Source of the DNA: Rhizobiaceae bacterium
GTDB lineage: Bacteria > Pseudomonadota > Alphaproteobacteria > Rhizobiales > Rhizobiaceae
Length of the DNA stretch: 32,610 bases
Assembly (NCBI GenBank): GCA_025458045.1
Contig: JALOTE010000039.1
Coordinates: forward strand, 1 to 32,610
Reading direction: 5' to 3'
In this document: positions 16,428 through 23,487 of the stretch, piece after piece
Numbering within the stretch: the first letter of the stretch is position 1
Layout of the letters: each line of letters starts with the position of its first letter
The notes under the pieces: model-generated
The model's database searches: none
Told to the model about the DNA's origin: nothing
What the model saw: the letters and a program-made list of their open reading frames with translations, nothing else
Program-made: the position numbers and the translations under genes

Positions 16428-17144
16428 ATGAGCGACATTTCACACACCGTCACCGCCTATGATGACGAACTGCGCTTCCTCTCCGATCGCATCGCCGAAA
16501 TGGGCGGCCATGCCGAACGGATGGTCGACCGCGCCGTCACCGCGCTGATCAAAGGCGATCACGGCCTGTCACGCACCATCATCGCCGACGATGCGATCCT
16601 CGACCGCTGGGAGCGCGAGGTGGTGGACAAGGCGATCCTTGTGATCGCCAAGCGCCAGCCCATGGCGAAGGACCTGCGCGAGATTGTCGGAACAATGCGG
16701 ATCGCTTCTGATCTCGAGCGCATCGGCGACCTCGGCAAGAACATTGCAAAACGCACGGTCGCCGTGTCCGAGGTCAAGCAGCCGCTGCGGCTGTATCGCG
16801 GTGTCGAAGCTTTGGCCGAATTGGCCCTGCTGCAATTGAAGGAAGTGCTCGACATCTTCGCCAACCGCAAGGTCGAGGACATCACCGTGCTGCGCGACCG
16901 CGACGAGGACATCGATGCCAAATACACGTCGCTCTTCCGTGAACTCTTGACCTACATGATGGAAGACCCCCGCAACATCTCGGCCTGCACGCACCTTCTG
17001 TTTTGCGCCAAGAACATCGAGCGCATCGGCGATCATGTCACCAACATCGCCGAAACCATCCACTACATGGTGACAGGGCTGGAATTGAAAGGCGAGCGGC
17101 CGAAAGACGACCAGCACAATGCCGTCGTTGTCGCGGCGAAGTAA
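16428..17144 (+). CDS. phoU: Phosphate signalling protein PhoU
   Basis: The 238-residue, all-helical protein has two PhoU repeats, each with an acidic metal-binding helix (RIASDLERIGDLGKNIA in repeat 1; FCAKNIERIGDHVTNIAE in repeat 2). PhoU sits between the Pst transporter and PhoR and silences PhoR when phosphate is plentiful; it also limits PstSCAB uptake. I start at ATG 16428, which has AAGGA 7 nt upstream. An in-frame ATG at 16413 would add MKDTP and lacks a ribosome site. It lies 46 bp after pstB and 15 bp before phoB. Confidence 0.95.
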   Translation: MSDISHTVTAYDDELRFLSDRIAEMGGHAERMVDRAVTALIKGDHGLSRTIIADDAILDRWEREVVDKAILVIAKRQPMAKDLREIVGTMRIASDLERIGDLGKNIAKRTVAVSEVKQPLRLYRGVEALAELALLQLKEVLDIFANRKVEDITVLRDRDEDIDAKYTSLFRELLTYMMEDPRNISACTHLLFCAKNIERIGDHVTNIAETIHYMVTGLELKGERPKDDQHNAVVVAAK

Positions 17145-17159
17145 GGCGGAGGCGAGTCG

Positions 17160-17852
17160 ATGGGCATCAACCCGCTGGTCACCGTCGTCGAGGATGAGGA
17201 AGCCCTCGGCATCCTGCTGCGCTACAATCTTGAGGCGGAAGGCTACCGCGTCGATGTGGTCGAACGCGGCGACGAGGCTGAAATGCGGCTGGATGAGAAA
17301 AAGCCGGATCTCGTCATCCTTGACTGGATGCTGCCCGGCGTCTCCGGCATCGAATTGTGCCGCCGCTTCCGCGCCAAGCCGGACATGCAGCGCGTGCCCA
17401 TCATCATGCTGACGGCGCGCGGCGAAGAGAGCGAACGCATCCGCGGCCTCGCGACCGGAGCCGATGACTATGTGGTGAAGCCGTTTTCCACGCCCGAACT
17501 GATGGCGCGCGTGCGCGCGCTGCTGCGCCGAGCCAACCCGTCAACGGTTGCAACCCTGCTCAAGGTCGGAGACATCGAATTGGACCGTGAATCCCACCGC
17601 GTCCACCGCCAGAGCCGGGAAGTGAAGCTCGGACCGACGGAATTCCGCCTGCTCGAATTCATGATGCGCGCGCCTGGCCGCGTGTTCTCGCGTACGCAAT
17701 TGCTGGATGGGGTCTGGGGCGGCGATGTCTATGTCGATGACCGGACAGTGGATGTCCACATCGGCCGCTTGCGCAAGGCGCTGAACCGCGGCCGCGTCAA
17801 GGATCCGATCCGCACCGTGCGCGGTGCCGGCTATTCGCTCGAAGCCGCCTGA
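17160..17852 (+). CDS. phoB: Phosphate-regulon response regulator PhoB
   Basis: This 230-residue OmpR-family transcription factor has a receiver domain with the acidic pair in VVEDEE (E11, D12), phospho-acceptor Asp55 (LVILDWMLPG), a conserved Thr/Ser switch region (LTARG) and Lys107 (YVVKPF). The C-terminal winged helix (residues ~130-228, ending RTVRGAGYSLE) binds Pho boxes such as that at 11511-11543. ATG 17160 has GGAGG upstream. It is the last gene of the block; the 101-bp gap to the convergent gcrA holds no clear terminator hairpin. In this clade, placing phoB after phoU and away from phoR is normal. Confidence 0.96.
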   Translation: MGINPLVTVVEDEEALGILLRYNLEAEGYRVDVVERGDEAEMRLDEKKPDLVILDWMLPGVSGIELCRRFRAKPDMQRVPIIMLTARGEESERIRGLATGADDYVVKPFSTPELMARVRALLRRANPSTVATLLKVGDIELDRESHRVHRQSREVKLGPTEFRLLEFMMRAPGRVFSRTQLLDGVWGGDVYVDDRTVDVHIGRLRKALNRGRVKDPIRTVRGAGYSLEAA

Positions 17853-17953
17853 GTCTTCGCGCCTGAAGGTCTCAAGCCCAAATCTACGGGCCGTCCCTCA
17901 GGTTGAAAGTCCGGTCCGAGCCCAGGCAGGCCGCTCATTGCGTTGCCTTGGCT

Positions 17954-18496
17954 TCAGCGCAGGCGCTTGCGCTCGGAGGCGGGCTGGAAAGCCAGTTTGG
18001 AATGATAGGTGCAATAGGGTGAGCCGTCGCGCACCTCGTGGCCGCAAAAGTGAAAATCGGCCAGCATCGGGTCGCCCACCGGCCAGCGGCATGTCTTTTC
18101 GCTGAGTTGCACAAGTGACAGTCGGCGCGCCGTCGGCATGACCAGAATCTGCGCGTCGGGTGCCGCGCGCATCTCGGCTGCCGCGACCGTATCGACCAGC
18201 ATTTCTTCTTTGAGCGCCGTGTTGCCAACGACCACCGGGCGTGTGCGCACCTGCTGGGCAGCGGCGGCCTGCGTGCGGCCGCGCTGTGCCTGCTCCTCGG
18301 TTGCGCCGCTCTTCTTGGCGCGGTTGGGCGAAACAACCGTCTTGGAGCGCGCTGACAGTTTGAGCCGATGCACCTTGCCGATCACCGCGTTGCGGGTGAC
18401 GCCGCCAAGCTGGCGCGCGATCTGGCTGGCGCTCAAACCTTCACCCCACAATTTCTTGAGGGTTTCAACGCGCTCATCGGTCCAGTTCACAACCAT
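17954..18496 (-). CDS. gcrA: GcrA cell-cycle regulator
   Basis: The 180-residue alphaproteobacterial regulator binds sigma70 polymerase and works with CcrM-methylated GANTC sites to time cell-cycle genes (established for Caulobacter). The N-terminus NWTDERVETLKKLWGEGLSASQIARQLGG with NAVIGKVHRL is the diagnostic helix-turn-helix. A basic, variable linker follows, and the C-terminal block CRWPVGDP...FHFCGHEV...YCTYH has the conserved cysteines of the sigma-binding region. ATG 18496 has GGAGGG 3 nt upstream. The open frame to 18763 is unsupported. Convergent with phoB; divergent from argD across a 352-bp gap with clustered GANTC sites. Confidence 0.96.
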   Translation of the reverse strand: MVVNWTDERVETLKKLWGEGLSASQIARQLGGVTRNAVIGKVHRLKLSARSKTVVSPNRAKKSGATEEQAQRGRTQAAAAQQVRTRPVVVGNTALKEEMLVDTVAAAEMRAAPDAQILVMPTARRLSLVQLSEKTCRWPVGDPMLADFHFCGHEVRDGSPYCTYHSKLAFQPASERKRLR

Positions 18497-18540
18497 AAGC
18501 CCTCCAAGCCGCGATCCGGCCGCTTCGGCAGACGCACCTC

Positions 18541-18683
18541 GAATCCGCCACGGATCGCCGCAAGGGCGACCCGTGCCCACAACATGTGTCGGAAACCATT
18601 GGGGTGCGCCCCATATTTTGTATGGAGACCTCGTTACCAAACCGGTTGACTCGCTGACAAGAGTCCGGCGCGGCGCGGGAATC
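18541..18683. promoter_or_regulatory. Cluster of four GANTC sites in the gcrA/argD divergent region
   Basis: GANTC occurs at 18541-18545 (GAATC), 18648-18652 (GACTC), 18661-18665 (GAGTC) and 18679-18683 (GAATC). GANTC is the CcrM methylation site, and GcrA acts at methylated copies near promoters. Random expectation is about one per 250-300 bp, so four in 143 bp is dense, three of them within 36 bp. A -35-like TTGACT (18646-18651) overlaps one site, but no clear -10 follows. The rest of the 352-bp gap (18497-18848) holds no gene that I can support. Confidence 0.55.
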
Positions 18684-18762
18684 AGAAATCGCAGTTTTCC
18701 CCAACTAGGGGCCTCTTGTTGCTGATCGGCCACAGCGCAAGCTCTTGTCCCGCGTGATTGCA

Positions 18763-18840
18763 TCCGGCGTTTGGCGGCGTTAAATGGCGTTTCCGGGGCG
18801 GCAGGCCCGCAACCGGCCCTCTCTTTTTACAAACGCCGGA
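18763..18840 (+). repeat. 10-bp-phased GGCGTT repeats and an 11-bp inverted repeat upstream of argD
   Basis: GGCGTT begins at 18766, 18776 and 18786, three copies exactly one helical turn apart. TCCGGCGTTTG (18763-18773) also pairs perfectly with CAAACGCCGGA (18830-18840), ending 8 bp before the argD ATG. It could be an operator or a leader structure; no named family matches. Confidence 0.4.
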
Positions 18841-18848
18841 CATCCGCC

Positions 18849-20087
18849 ATGGCACAGCCCGCATCGCCCGCCGCCAGCCCGACGCTGTTTGCAACCTACA
18901 ACCGCGCGCCAATGACCTTCGTGCGCGGAGAGGGCTGCTGGCTGACGGATGACGCGGGCGCGCGATGGCTGGATTTTTCCGCAGGCGTCGCCGTCAACTC
19001 TCTTGGCCATGCGCATCCGCATCTCGTGGCCGCGCTGACGGAACAGGCGGGCAAACTCTGGCATCTCGCCAACATCCACCGTGTGCCGGGCCAGGAGGAA
19101 TTGTCGCGCCGCTACTGCGAGCACACCTTCGCAGACCGGGTGTTTTTCACCAATTCGGGTGCGGAGGCGATTGAATGCGCCATCAAGACGGCGCGGCGCT
19201 ACCATTTCGTGAAAGGTCATCCTGAGCGCACCACGGTCCTGACCTTCGAGGGCGCATTCCATGGCCGCACGCTTGCGGCCATCGCGGCGGGCGGCCAGGC
19301 GAAATATCTGGAGGGTTTCGGCCCCAAGGTGCAGGGCTTTGAACAACTGCCCTTTGCCGACCACAAGGCGCTTGAGGCCTTCGACATGGGCACGGTTGCC
19401 GCCATCCTGATCGAGCCGGTGCAAGGCGAGGGCGGCATCCGTCCCGTGCCCGCACAATGCCTGCGCGGCCTGCGCGACCTCTGCGACCGCACGGGCGCAT
19501 TGATGATCTTTGATGAAATCCAGACGGGCATCGGCCGCACGGGTTACCTCCTGGCGCATGAAAAGTCCGGCGTCACGCCTGATATCGTGGCGATCGCCAA
19601 GGGTATGGGCGGCGGCTTTCCGGTCGGCGCCTGCCTTGCAACCGAAGAGGCCGCGTCCGGCATGACGGCGGGCACCCATGGCACCACCTATGGCGGCAAT
19701 CCGCTCGCCATGGCGGTCGGCAACGCGGTTCTCGATGTGGTGCTGGAAAACGGCTTCCTCGACCATGTCCGCGATGTCTCGCTCTATCTTTGGCAGGGCC
19801 TCGGCGCGATCATGGCGGCGCATCCCGACGTCATTGAAACCGTGCGCGGCGAAGGCCTGATGATCGGCCTCAAATGCAAGGTGGAGAATACGCGGCTGCA
19901 TCTGGCGATGCGGGCTGAAAACATGCTGGCCGTCATGGCCGGTGACAATGTTGTCCGCCTGTTGCCGCCATTGGTCGCCACGCGTGAGGATGCGCGTGAG
20001 GCGCTTGACCGGATCGGCCGCGCCTGCGCCGCCATCTCGGCTGAGAACGCCGCCGCTCCATCAAAAGCCGCGCCCCAGGCCGCCTGA
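18849..20087 (+). CDS. argD: Acetylornithine aminotransferase ArgD
   Basis: The 412-residue class III PLP aminotransferase turns N-acetylglutamate semialdehyde into N-acetylornithine in arginine synthesis. Many ArgD proteins also serve lysine synthesis (succinyldiaminopimelate). Motifs: NSGAEA at 102-107 (phosphate cup), [12 protein letters not shown] with Asp222 (PLP ring nitrogen), Lys251 in [13 protein letters not shown] (Schiff base), and [12 protein letters not shown] start at ATG 18849, where similarity begins; the frame is open back to 18771, through the phased repeats. argF follows 15 bp later, an arrangement common in Hyphomicrobiales. Confidence 0.95.
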   Translation: MAQPASPAASPTLFATYNRAPMTFVRGEGCWLTDDAGARWLDFSAGVAVNSLGHAHPHLVAALTEQAGKLWHLANIHRVPGQEELSRRYCEHTFADRVFFTNSGAEAIECAIKTARRYHFVKGHPERTTVLTFEGAFHGRTLAAIAAGGQAKYLEGFGPKVQGFEQLPFADHKALEAFDMGTVAAILIEPVQGEGGIRPVPAQCLRGLRDLCDRTGALMIFDEIQTGIGRTGYLLAHEKSGVTPDIVAIAKGMGGGFPVGACLATEEAASGMTAGTHGTTYGGNPLAMAVGNAVLDVVLENGFLDHVRDVSLYLWQGLGAIMAAHPDVIETVRGEGLMIGLKCKVENTRLHLAMRAENMLAVMAGDNVVRLLPPLVATREDAREALDRIGRACAAISAENAAAPSKAAPQAA

Positions 20088-20102
20088 ACCCGCGGAGTTC
20101 CC

Positions 20103-20961
20103 ATGCCATTGCCATCAGGCCAGTGTCATTTTGACGATATCGCCTCCGTTTCCGCCGCTGATCTGCGCGCCATGCTGGACCATGCCAAGGCGCGGAAGAC
20201 CGCGTTGAAACACAAGGGCGAACGCCCGCCCGTGCTGGAAGGCAAGGTGCTGGCGATGATCTTCGACAAGCCATCGACCCGCACGCGCGTGTCGTTTGAC
20301 GTCGGCATCCGCCAACTCGGCGGTTCGTCGATCATCCTGTCCGGGGCCGAGACGCAGCTTGGCCGCGCCGAAACCATCGGCGACACTGCGCGCGTCCTGT
20401 CGCGCTATGTCGATGCGATCATGTTCCGCGCCAATGAACATGAACGCCTGATGGAGATGATGGATGGCGCAAGCGTGCCCGTCATCAATGCGCTGACGCA
20501 TGACACCCATCCCTGCCAGATCATGGCGGACCTGATGACCTATGAGGAGCATCGCGGACCGCTTGAGGGCCTTTTCTGTCGACGCCGCAACGCCCGAGGG
20601 TCGCCAACCGCAGGCCCGCTTCGTGGAGCGCGCCCGCGCCGAAGGGGCGTCGATCACCATCAGGAGTGAGCCCGATTTGGCAGCGGCTGGCGCCGATTGC
20701 GTTGTCACTGATGCGTGGGTGTCGATGGGCCAGGAGGAGGCAACGCCTGGCCACAATGTGTTCGCACCCTATCAGGTCAATGCCGCGCTGATGGCGAAGG
20801 CGAAACCCGGCGCCCTGTTCATGCATTGCCTGCCTGCGCACCGTGGAGAGGAAGTGACGGACGAGGTGCTGGACGGTCCGCAATCGGTGGTGTTCGACGA
20901 GGCTGAAAACCGTCTGCACGCACAGAAGGCCATCCTCGAATGGTGCCTCAAAGGGCTGTGA
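20103..20961 (+). pseudogene. argF: Ornithine carbamoyltransferase, broken by internal deletion and frameshift
   Basis: This would make citrulline from ornithine and carbamoyl phosphate. The first 156 codons (to ~20570) are intact, with the carbamoyl-phosphate motif STRTR at 58-62 and HPCQ at 136-139, ending at EEHRGPLEG. The sequence then jumps, in another frame, to [10 protein letters not shown] from ~20572, and continues normally through [19 protein letters not shown] and [14 protein letters not shown] to the stop at 20961. The ~24 residues normally between (the AWxGDGNN region and the helix after it, which includes the ornithine-binding Asn) are absent. The span is 859 bp, not a multiple of three, against ~925-930 for the family. 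Read straight through, the product is 188 residues with a nonsense tail. Both halves are otherwise well conserved, so the lesion is recent or an assembly error. Confidence 0.9.
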
Positions 20962-20965
20962 CACG

Positions 20966-21952
20966 ATGACGGCTTCCCTTTCGCCTGCACCGCGGGACGC
21001 GGGCGTTGATCTCGTCCTTCCATTTTCAGTGTCGGAGCTGGATGTGCGTGGCCGCACCGGCCAGTTCGGGGCGGCGATTGACGCCATACTTGGCCGTCAC
21101 GCCTATCCGGAGCCGGTGGCACGCCTGCTGGCGGAGGCGATCGCCTTGACCGCGCTGCTGGGTTCCTCCCTCAAGTTTGACGGCAAGTTCATCATGCAGA
21201 CGCAGACCGACGGGCCGGTGAACCTGCTTGTCGCCGATCTGCGCACCAATGGCGCGCTGCGCGGCTATGCACGCTTTGATGAAAGCTGGTTTGCCGCCGC
21301 TGACCGGTCGACTGTTGCGCCGCATTCGCTGCTCGGCAAGGGCGTGCTCGCCTTCACGGTTGACCAGGGCGAATACACCCAGCGCTATCAGGGGCTCGTC
21401 GAATTGAAAGGCCAAAGCCTGCAAGAGGCCGCGGTGCATTACTTCCGCCAGTCCGAGCAATTGCCCACAGAGATCCGCCTCGCCGTTTCGCGCCTCTTCA
21501 CGCCGGCCGAAACCGGCGGCATGCAGGCGCGCTGGCGTGCGGGCGGCTTGATTGCGCAATTCATGCCGGAAGCCCCGGACCGGCTGCGCCCGAACGACAT
21601 TTCAGGCGGGGACGCGCCCGAAGGCACGGTGCTGCCGGATGTCGATGAGGATGATGCCTGGACCGAAGCCAAGGCGCTGGTCCGAACCGTCGAAGACAGC
21701 GAACTGACAGACCCGACCATCGGCGCGGAACGTCTGCTGTACCGTCTGTTCAACCAGCATGATCCGCGCGTGTTTCCGGCTTTTGCGGTGCGGGATGAAT
21801 GTTCCTGCTCGCGCCAGCGCATCGCTTCCGTTCTGAAAAGCTTTCCCGAAGAGGAGCGCGGCGAGGGTGCGGTTGACGGGCGCATCAGCGTCACCTGCGA
21901 GTTCTGTTCGGCCCGGTATGAATTCGCGGTCGAGGAACTCACGGCCAATTGA
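20966..21952 (+). CDS. hslO: Redox-regulated chaperone Hsp33
   Basis: The 328-residue cytoplasmic holdase is switched on by oxidation. The N-terminal domain has DLVLPFSVSELDVRGR and the LLGSSLKFDGKFIMQTQTDGPV core. The C-terminal zinc switch has Cys279-x-Cys281 (ECSCSRQR) and Cys311-x2-Cys314 (CEFC), which release zinc and form disulfides under peroxide plus heat. The start ATG is 4 bp after the argF stop, so it is co-transcribed with the arginine genes; argD-argF-hslO is a familiar order in this clade. All switch cysteines are present, so this gene seems functional despite the argF damage upstream. Confidence 0.95.
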   Translation: MTASLSPAPRDAGVDLVLPFSVSELDVRGRTGQFGAAIDAILGRHAYPEPVARLLAEAIALTALLGSSLKFDGKFIMQTQTDGPVNLLVADLRTNGALRGYARFDESWFAAADRSTVAPHSLLGKGVLAFTVDQGEYTQRYQGLVELKGQSLQEAAVHYFRQSEQLPTEIRLAVSRLFTPAETGGMQARWRAGGLIAQFMPEAPDRLRPNDISGGDAPEGTVLPDVDEDDAWTEAKALVRTVEDSELTDPTIGAERLLYRLFNQHDPRVFPAFAVRDECSCSRQRIASVLKSFPEEERGEGAVDGRISVTCEFCSARYEFAVEELTAN

Positions 21953-22081
21953 TCAGGACCGTGCCACCTTTCCAAAGATTAAGGTGCAGCGCAGCAAAAA
22001 CAGGCTATCGGTTTCGGCGGCGGACCCGTGCCAAGCCGCCGTCGCGCTCTATGTGAAGGTGCGAGGCTGCGGAGACCCGCC

Positions 22082-23479
22082 ATGCAGAAACAGCTTGACC
22101 CGCGAGACATGCAAAACGCAGTGCCGCTGGATGCCGGCACCGCCACGCCGCGCCCCCGCGCGTCCGTGTTGCGCGGCATCGCACAGGCCGGGCTGATGTT
22201 GGCGGTGCTGGCCGCCGGCGTGATCGGGATGAACCGGTTGATTGCGTCGGCACCGGAGCGTGCGGCTCGCCCGTTCACGCCGCCGGTCATCACTGTTGAA
22301 GCCGTCGATGCCGTTGCGGGCACCCATGTGCCGAAGATTGCCGCTTTTGGTGAAATCGTCGCCGCACGCACGGTCGATCTGCGTCCGGCCGTCGCAGGCG
22401 AGATCCTCACAGTCAGCCCCAATCTGCGTGCCGGCGACCGTGTCCAGGAAGGCGAGATCCTCGCCTCCATCGATCGGTTTGAATATGAGGGCGCGCTTGT
22501 CGAGGCGCGCGCCAATCTGGCCCAAACCGAGGCGGCCATTGTCGAGATCGAGGCGCGCATCGCTGCCGAGCGAGATCAACTGGCCACCGCCGAGGACCAG
22601 TTGCGGCTTGCCGCCGATGATGTGGCGCGCGCCGAGGGTTTGCGCCGCAACGGCTCGCTGACGGAGCGGCAGCTGGATGAGCGCCGCCTGATCCTGTCGC
22701 AGCGCGACAGCGCGCTGACGCAGCGCCGCAACAACATGGCGATCGAGACGGCGCGCCTTGAACAGCAGCGCGCACAGGCCGACAGGCTGGCGTGGAAATT
22801 GCGGCAGGCCGAACAGGCGCTGGCCAACACCGAGATCCGCGCGCCGTTTGCAGGCATCATCAGCGCCGCCAGCGTTGAAACCGGCAAGCGCGTCGGCGCG
22901 CAAGATGTCATCGCCTCGTTGTTTGCTCCGGACACGCTGGATATCCGCTTCGCAGTGACGGATGCGCAGTTCGGCCGCCTCTTGACCGACAGCGCGCCTC
23001 TGGTCGGCCGACCGGTCGAAGCGATGTGGGACGTTGGCGGCACGCGCTACACCATGGCGGCACGCATCACGCGGCTTGGCGCGCAAGTGGCGTCCGCGTC
23101 GGGTGGCGCGGAATTGTTCGCCCGCATCGACAGCGCGTCGCTTGCCCCTGAAATCCGCGATGCGCTGAGGCCCGGCGCGTTCGTTTCGGTCAGCCTGCCG
23201 GGCAAGACACTTGAAAACACTGTGCGCCTGCCCGAGACCGCGCTGCATGGCGCATTTGTCCATGCTGTGGAGGATGGCGTGCTGGTGCCCGTTGCCGCGC
23301 AATTGCTTGCCTATGACGGAGCGGACGCCATCCTTGCCGCCGATGGCGTGGCCGGGCGCACGATCATGACGACGCGGCTTGCCGCCGTTGACCCGGGCAC
23401 CAAAGTGCAAATTGCCGGGCGCGAGCCGCCTCCAAGCGCCGGGGCCGAACCCGTCCGTCCAGCAGCCGGCCAGCCCTGA
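22082..23479 (+). CDS. RND efflux periplasmic adaptor (membrane fusion protein, HlyD/AcrA type)
   Basis: This 465-residue protein has one N-terminal membrane helix (~residues 34-54). A lipoyl/barrel-sandwich half follows (VAAFGEIVAARTVDLRPAVAGEI), then a long alpha-helical coiled-coil hairpin rich in Ala, Glu, Arg and Gln (~residues 135-255), the second lipoyl half (ANTEIRAPFAGIISAASVETGKRV) and a beta-barrel domain (PDTLDIRFAVTDAQFG). It links an inner-membrane RND pump to an outer-membrane channel. ATG 22082 has GGAG 7 nt upstream. The permease gene begins 8 bp later. No TolC-like gene is present, so the channel must be encoded elsewhere. Confidence 0.92.
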   Translation: MQKQLDPRDMQNAVPLDAGTATPRPRASVLRGIAQAGLMLAVLAAGVIGMNRLIASAPERAARPFTPPVITVEAVDAVAGTHVPKIAAFGEIVAARTVDLRPAVAGEILTVSPNLRAGDRVQEGEILASIDRFEYEGALVEARANLAQTEAAIVEIEARIAAERDQLATAEDQLRLAADDVARAEGLRRNGSLTERQLDERRLILSQRDSALTQRRNNMAIETARLEQQRAQADRLAWKLRQAEQALANTEIRAPFAGIISAASVETGKRVGAQDVIASLFAPDTLDIRFAVTDAQFGRLLTDSAPLVGRPVEAMWDVGGTRYTMAARITRLGAQVASASGGAELFARIDSASLAPEIRDALRPGAFVSVSLPGKTLENTVRLPETALHGAFVHAVEDGVLVPVAAQLLAYDGADAILAADGVAGRTIMTTRLAAVDPGTKVQIAGREPPPSAGAEPVRPAAGQP

Positions 23480-23487
23480 GCCCCGCC

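Noticed and set aside
17853-17953. Terminator between convergent phoB and gcrA
   Set aside because: No stem of useful length followed by a T run on either strand.
20542-20961. Separate small gene starting at ATG 20542
   Set aside because: From residue ~11 it is the C-terminal half of OTCase in a shifted frame, so it belongs to the broken argF.
21953-22081. Hairpins and promoter between hslO and the RND adaptor
   Set aside because: CACCTT/AAGGTG (21965-21986) and a GC-rich stem near 22015-22043 exist, but neither has a T tract, and no -35/-10 pair of normal spacing was seen.
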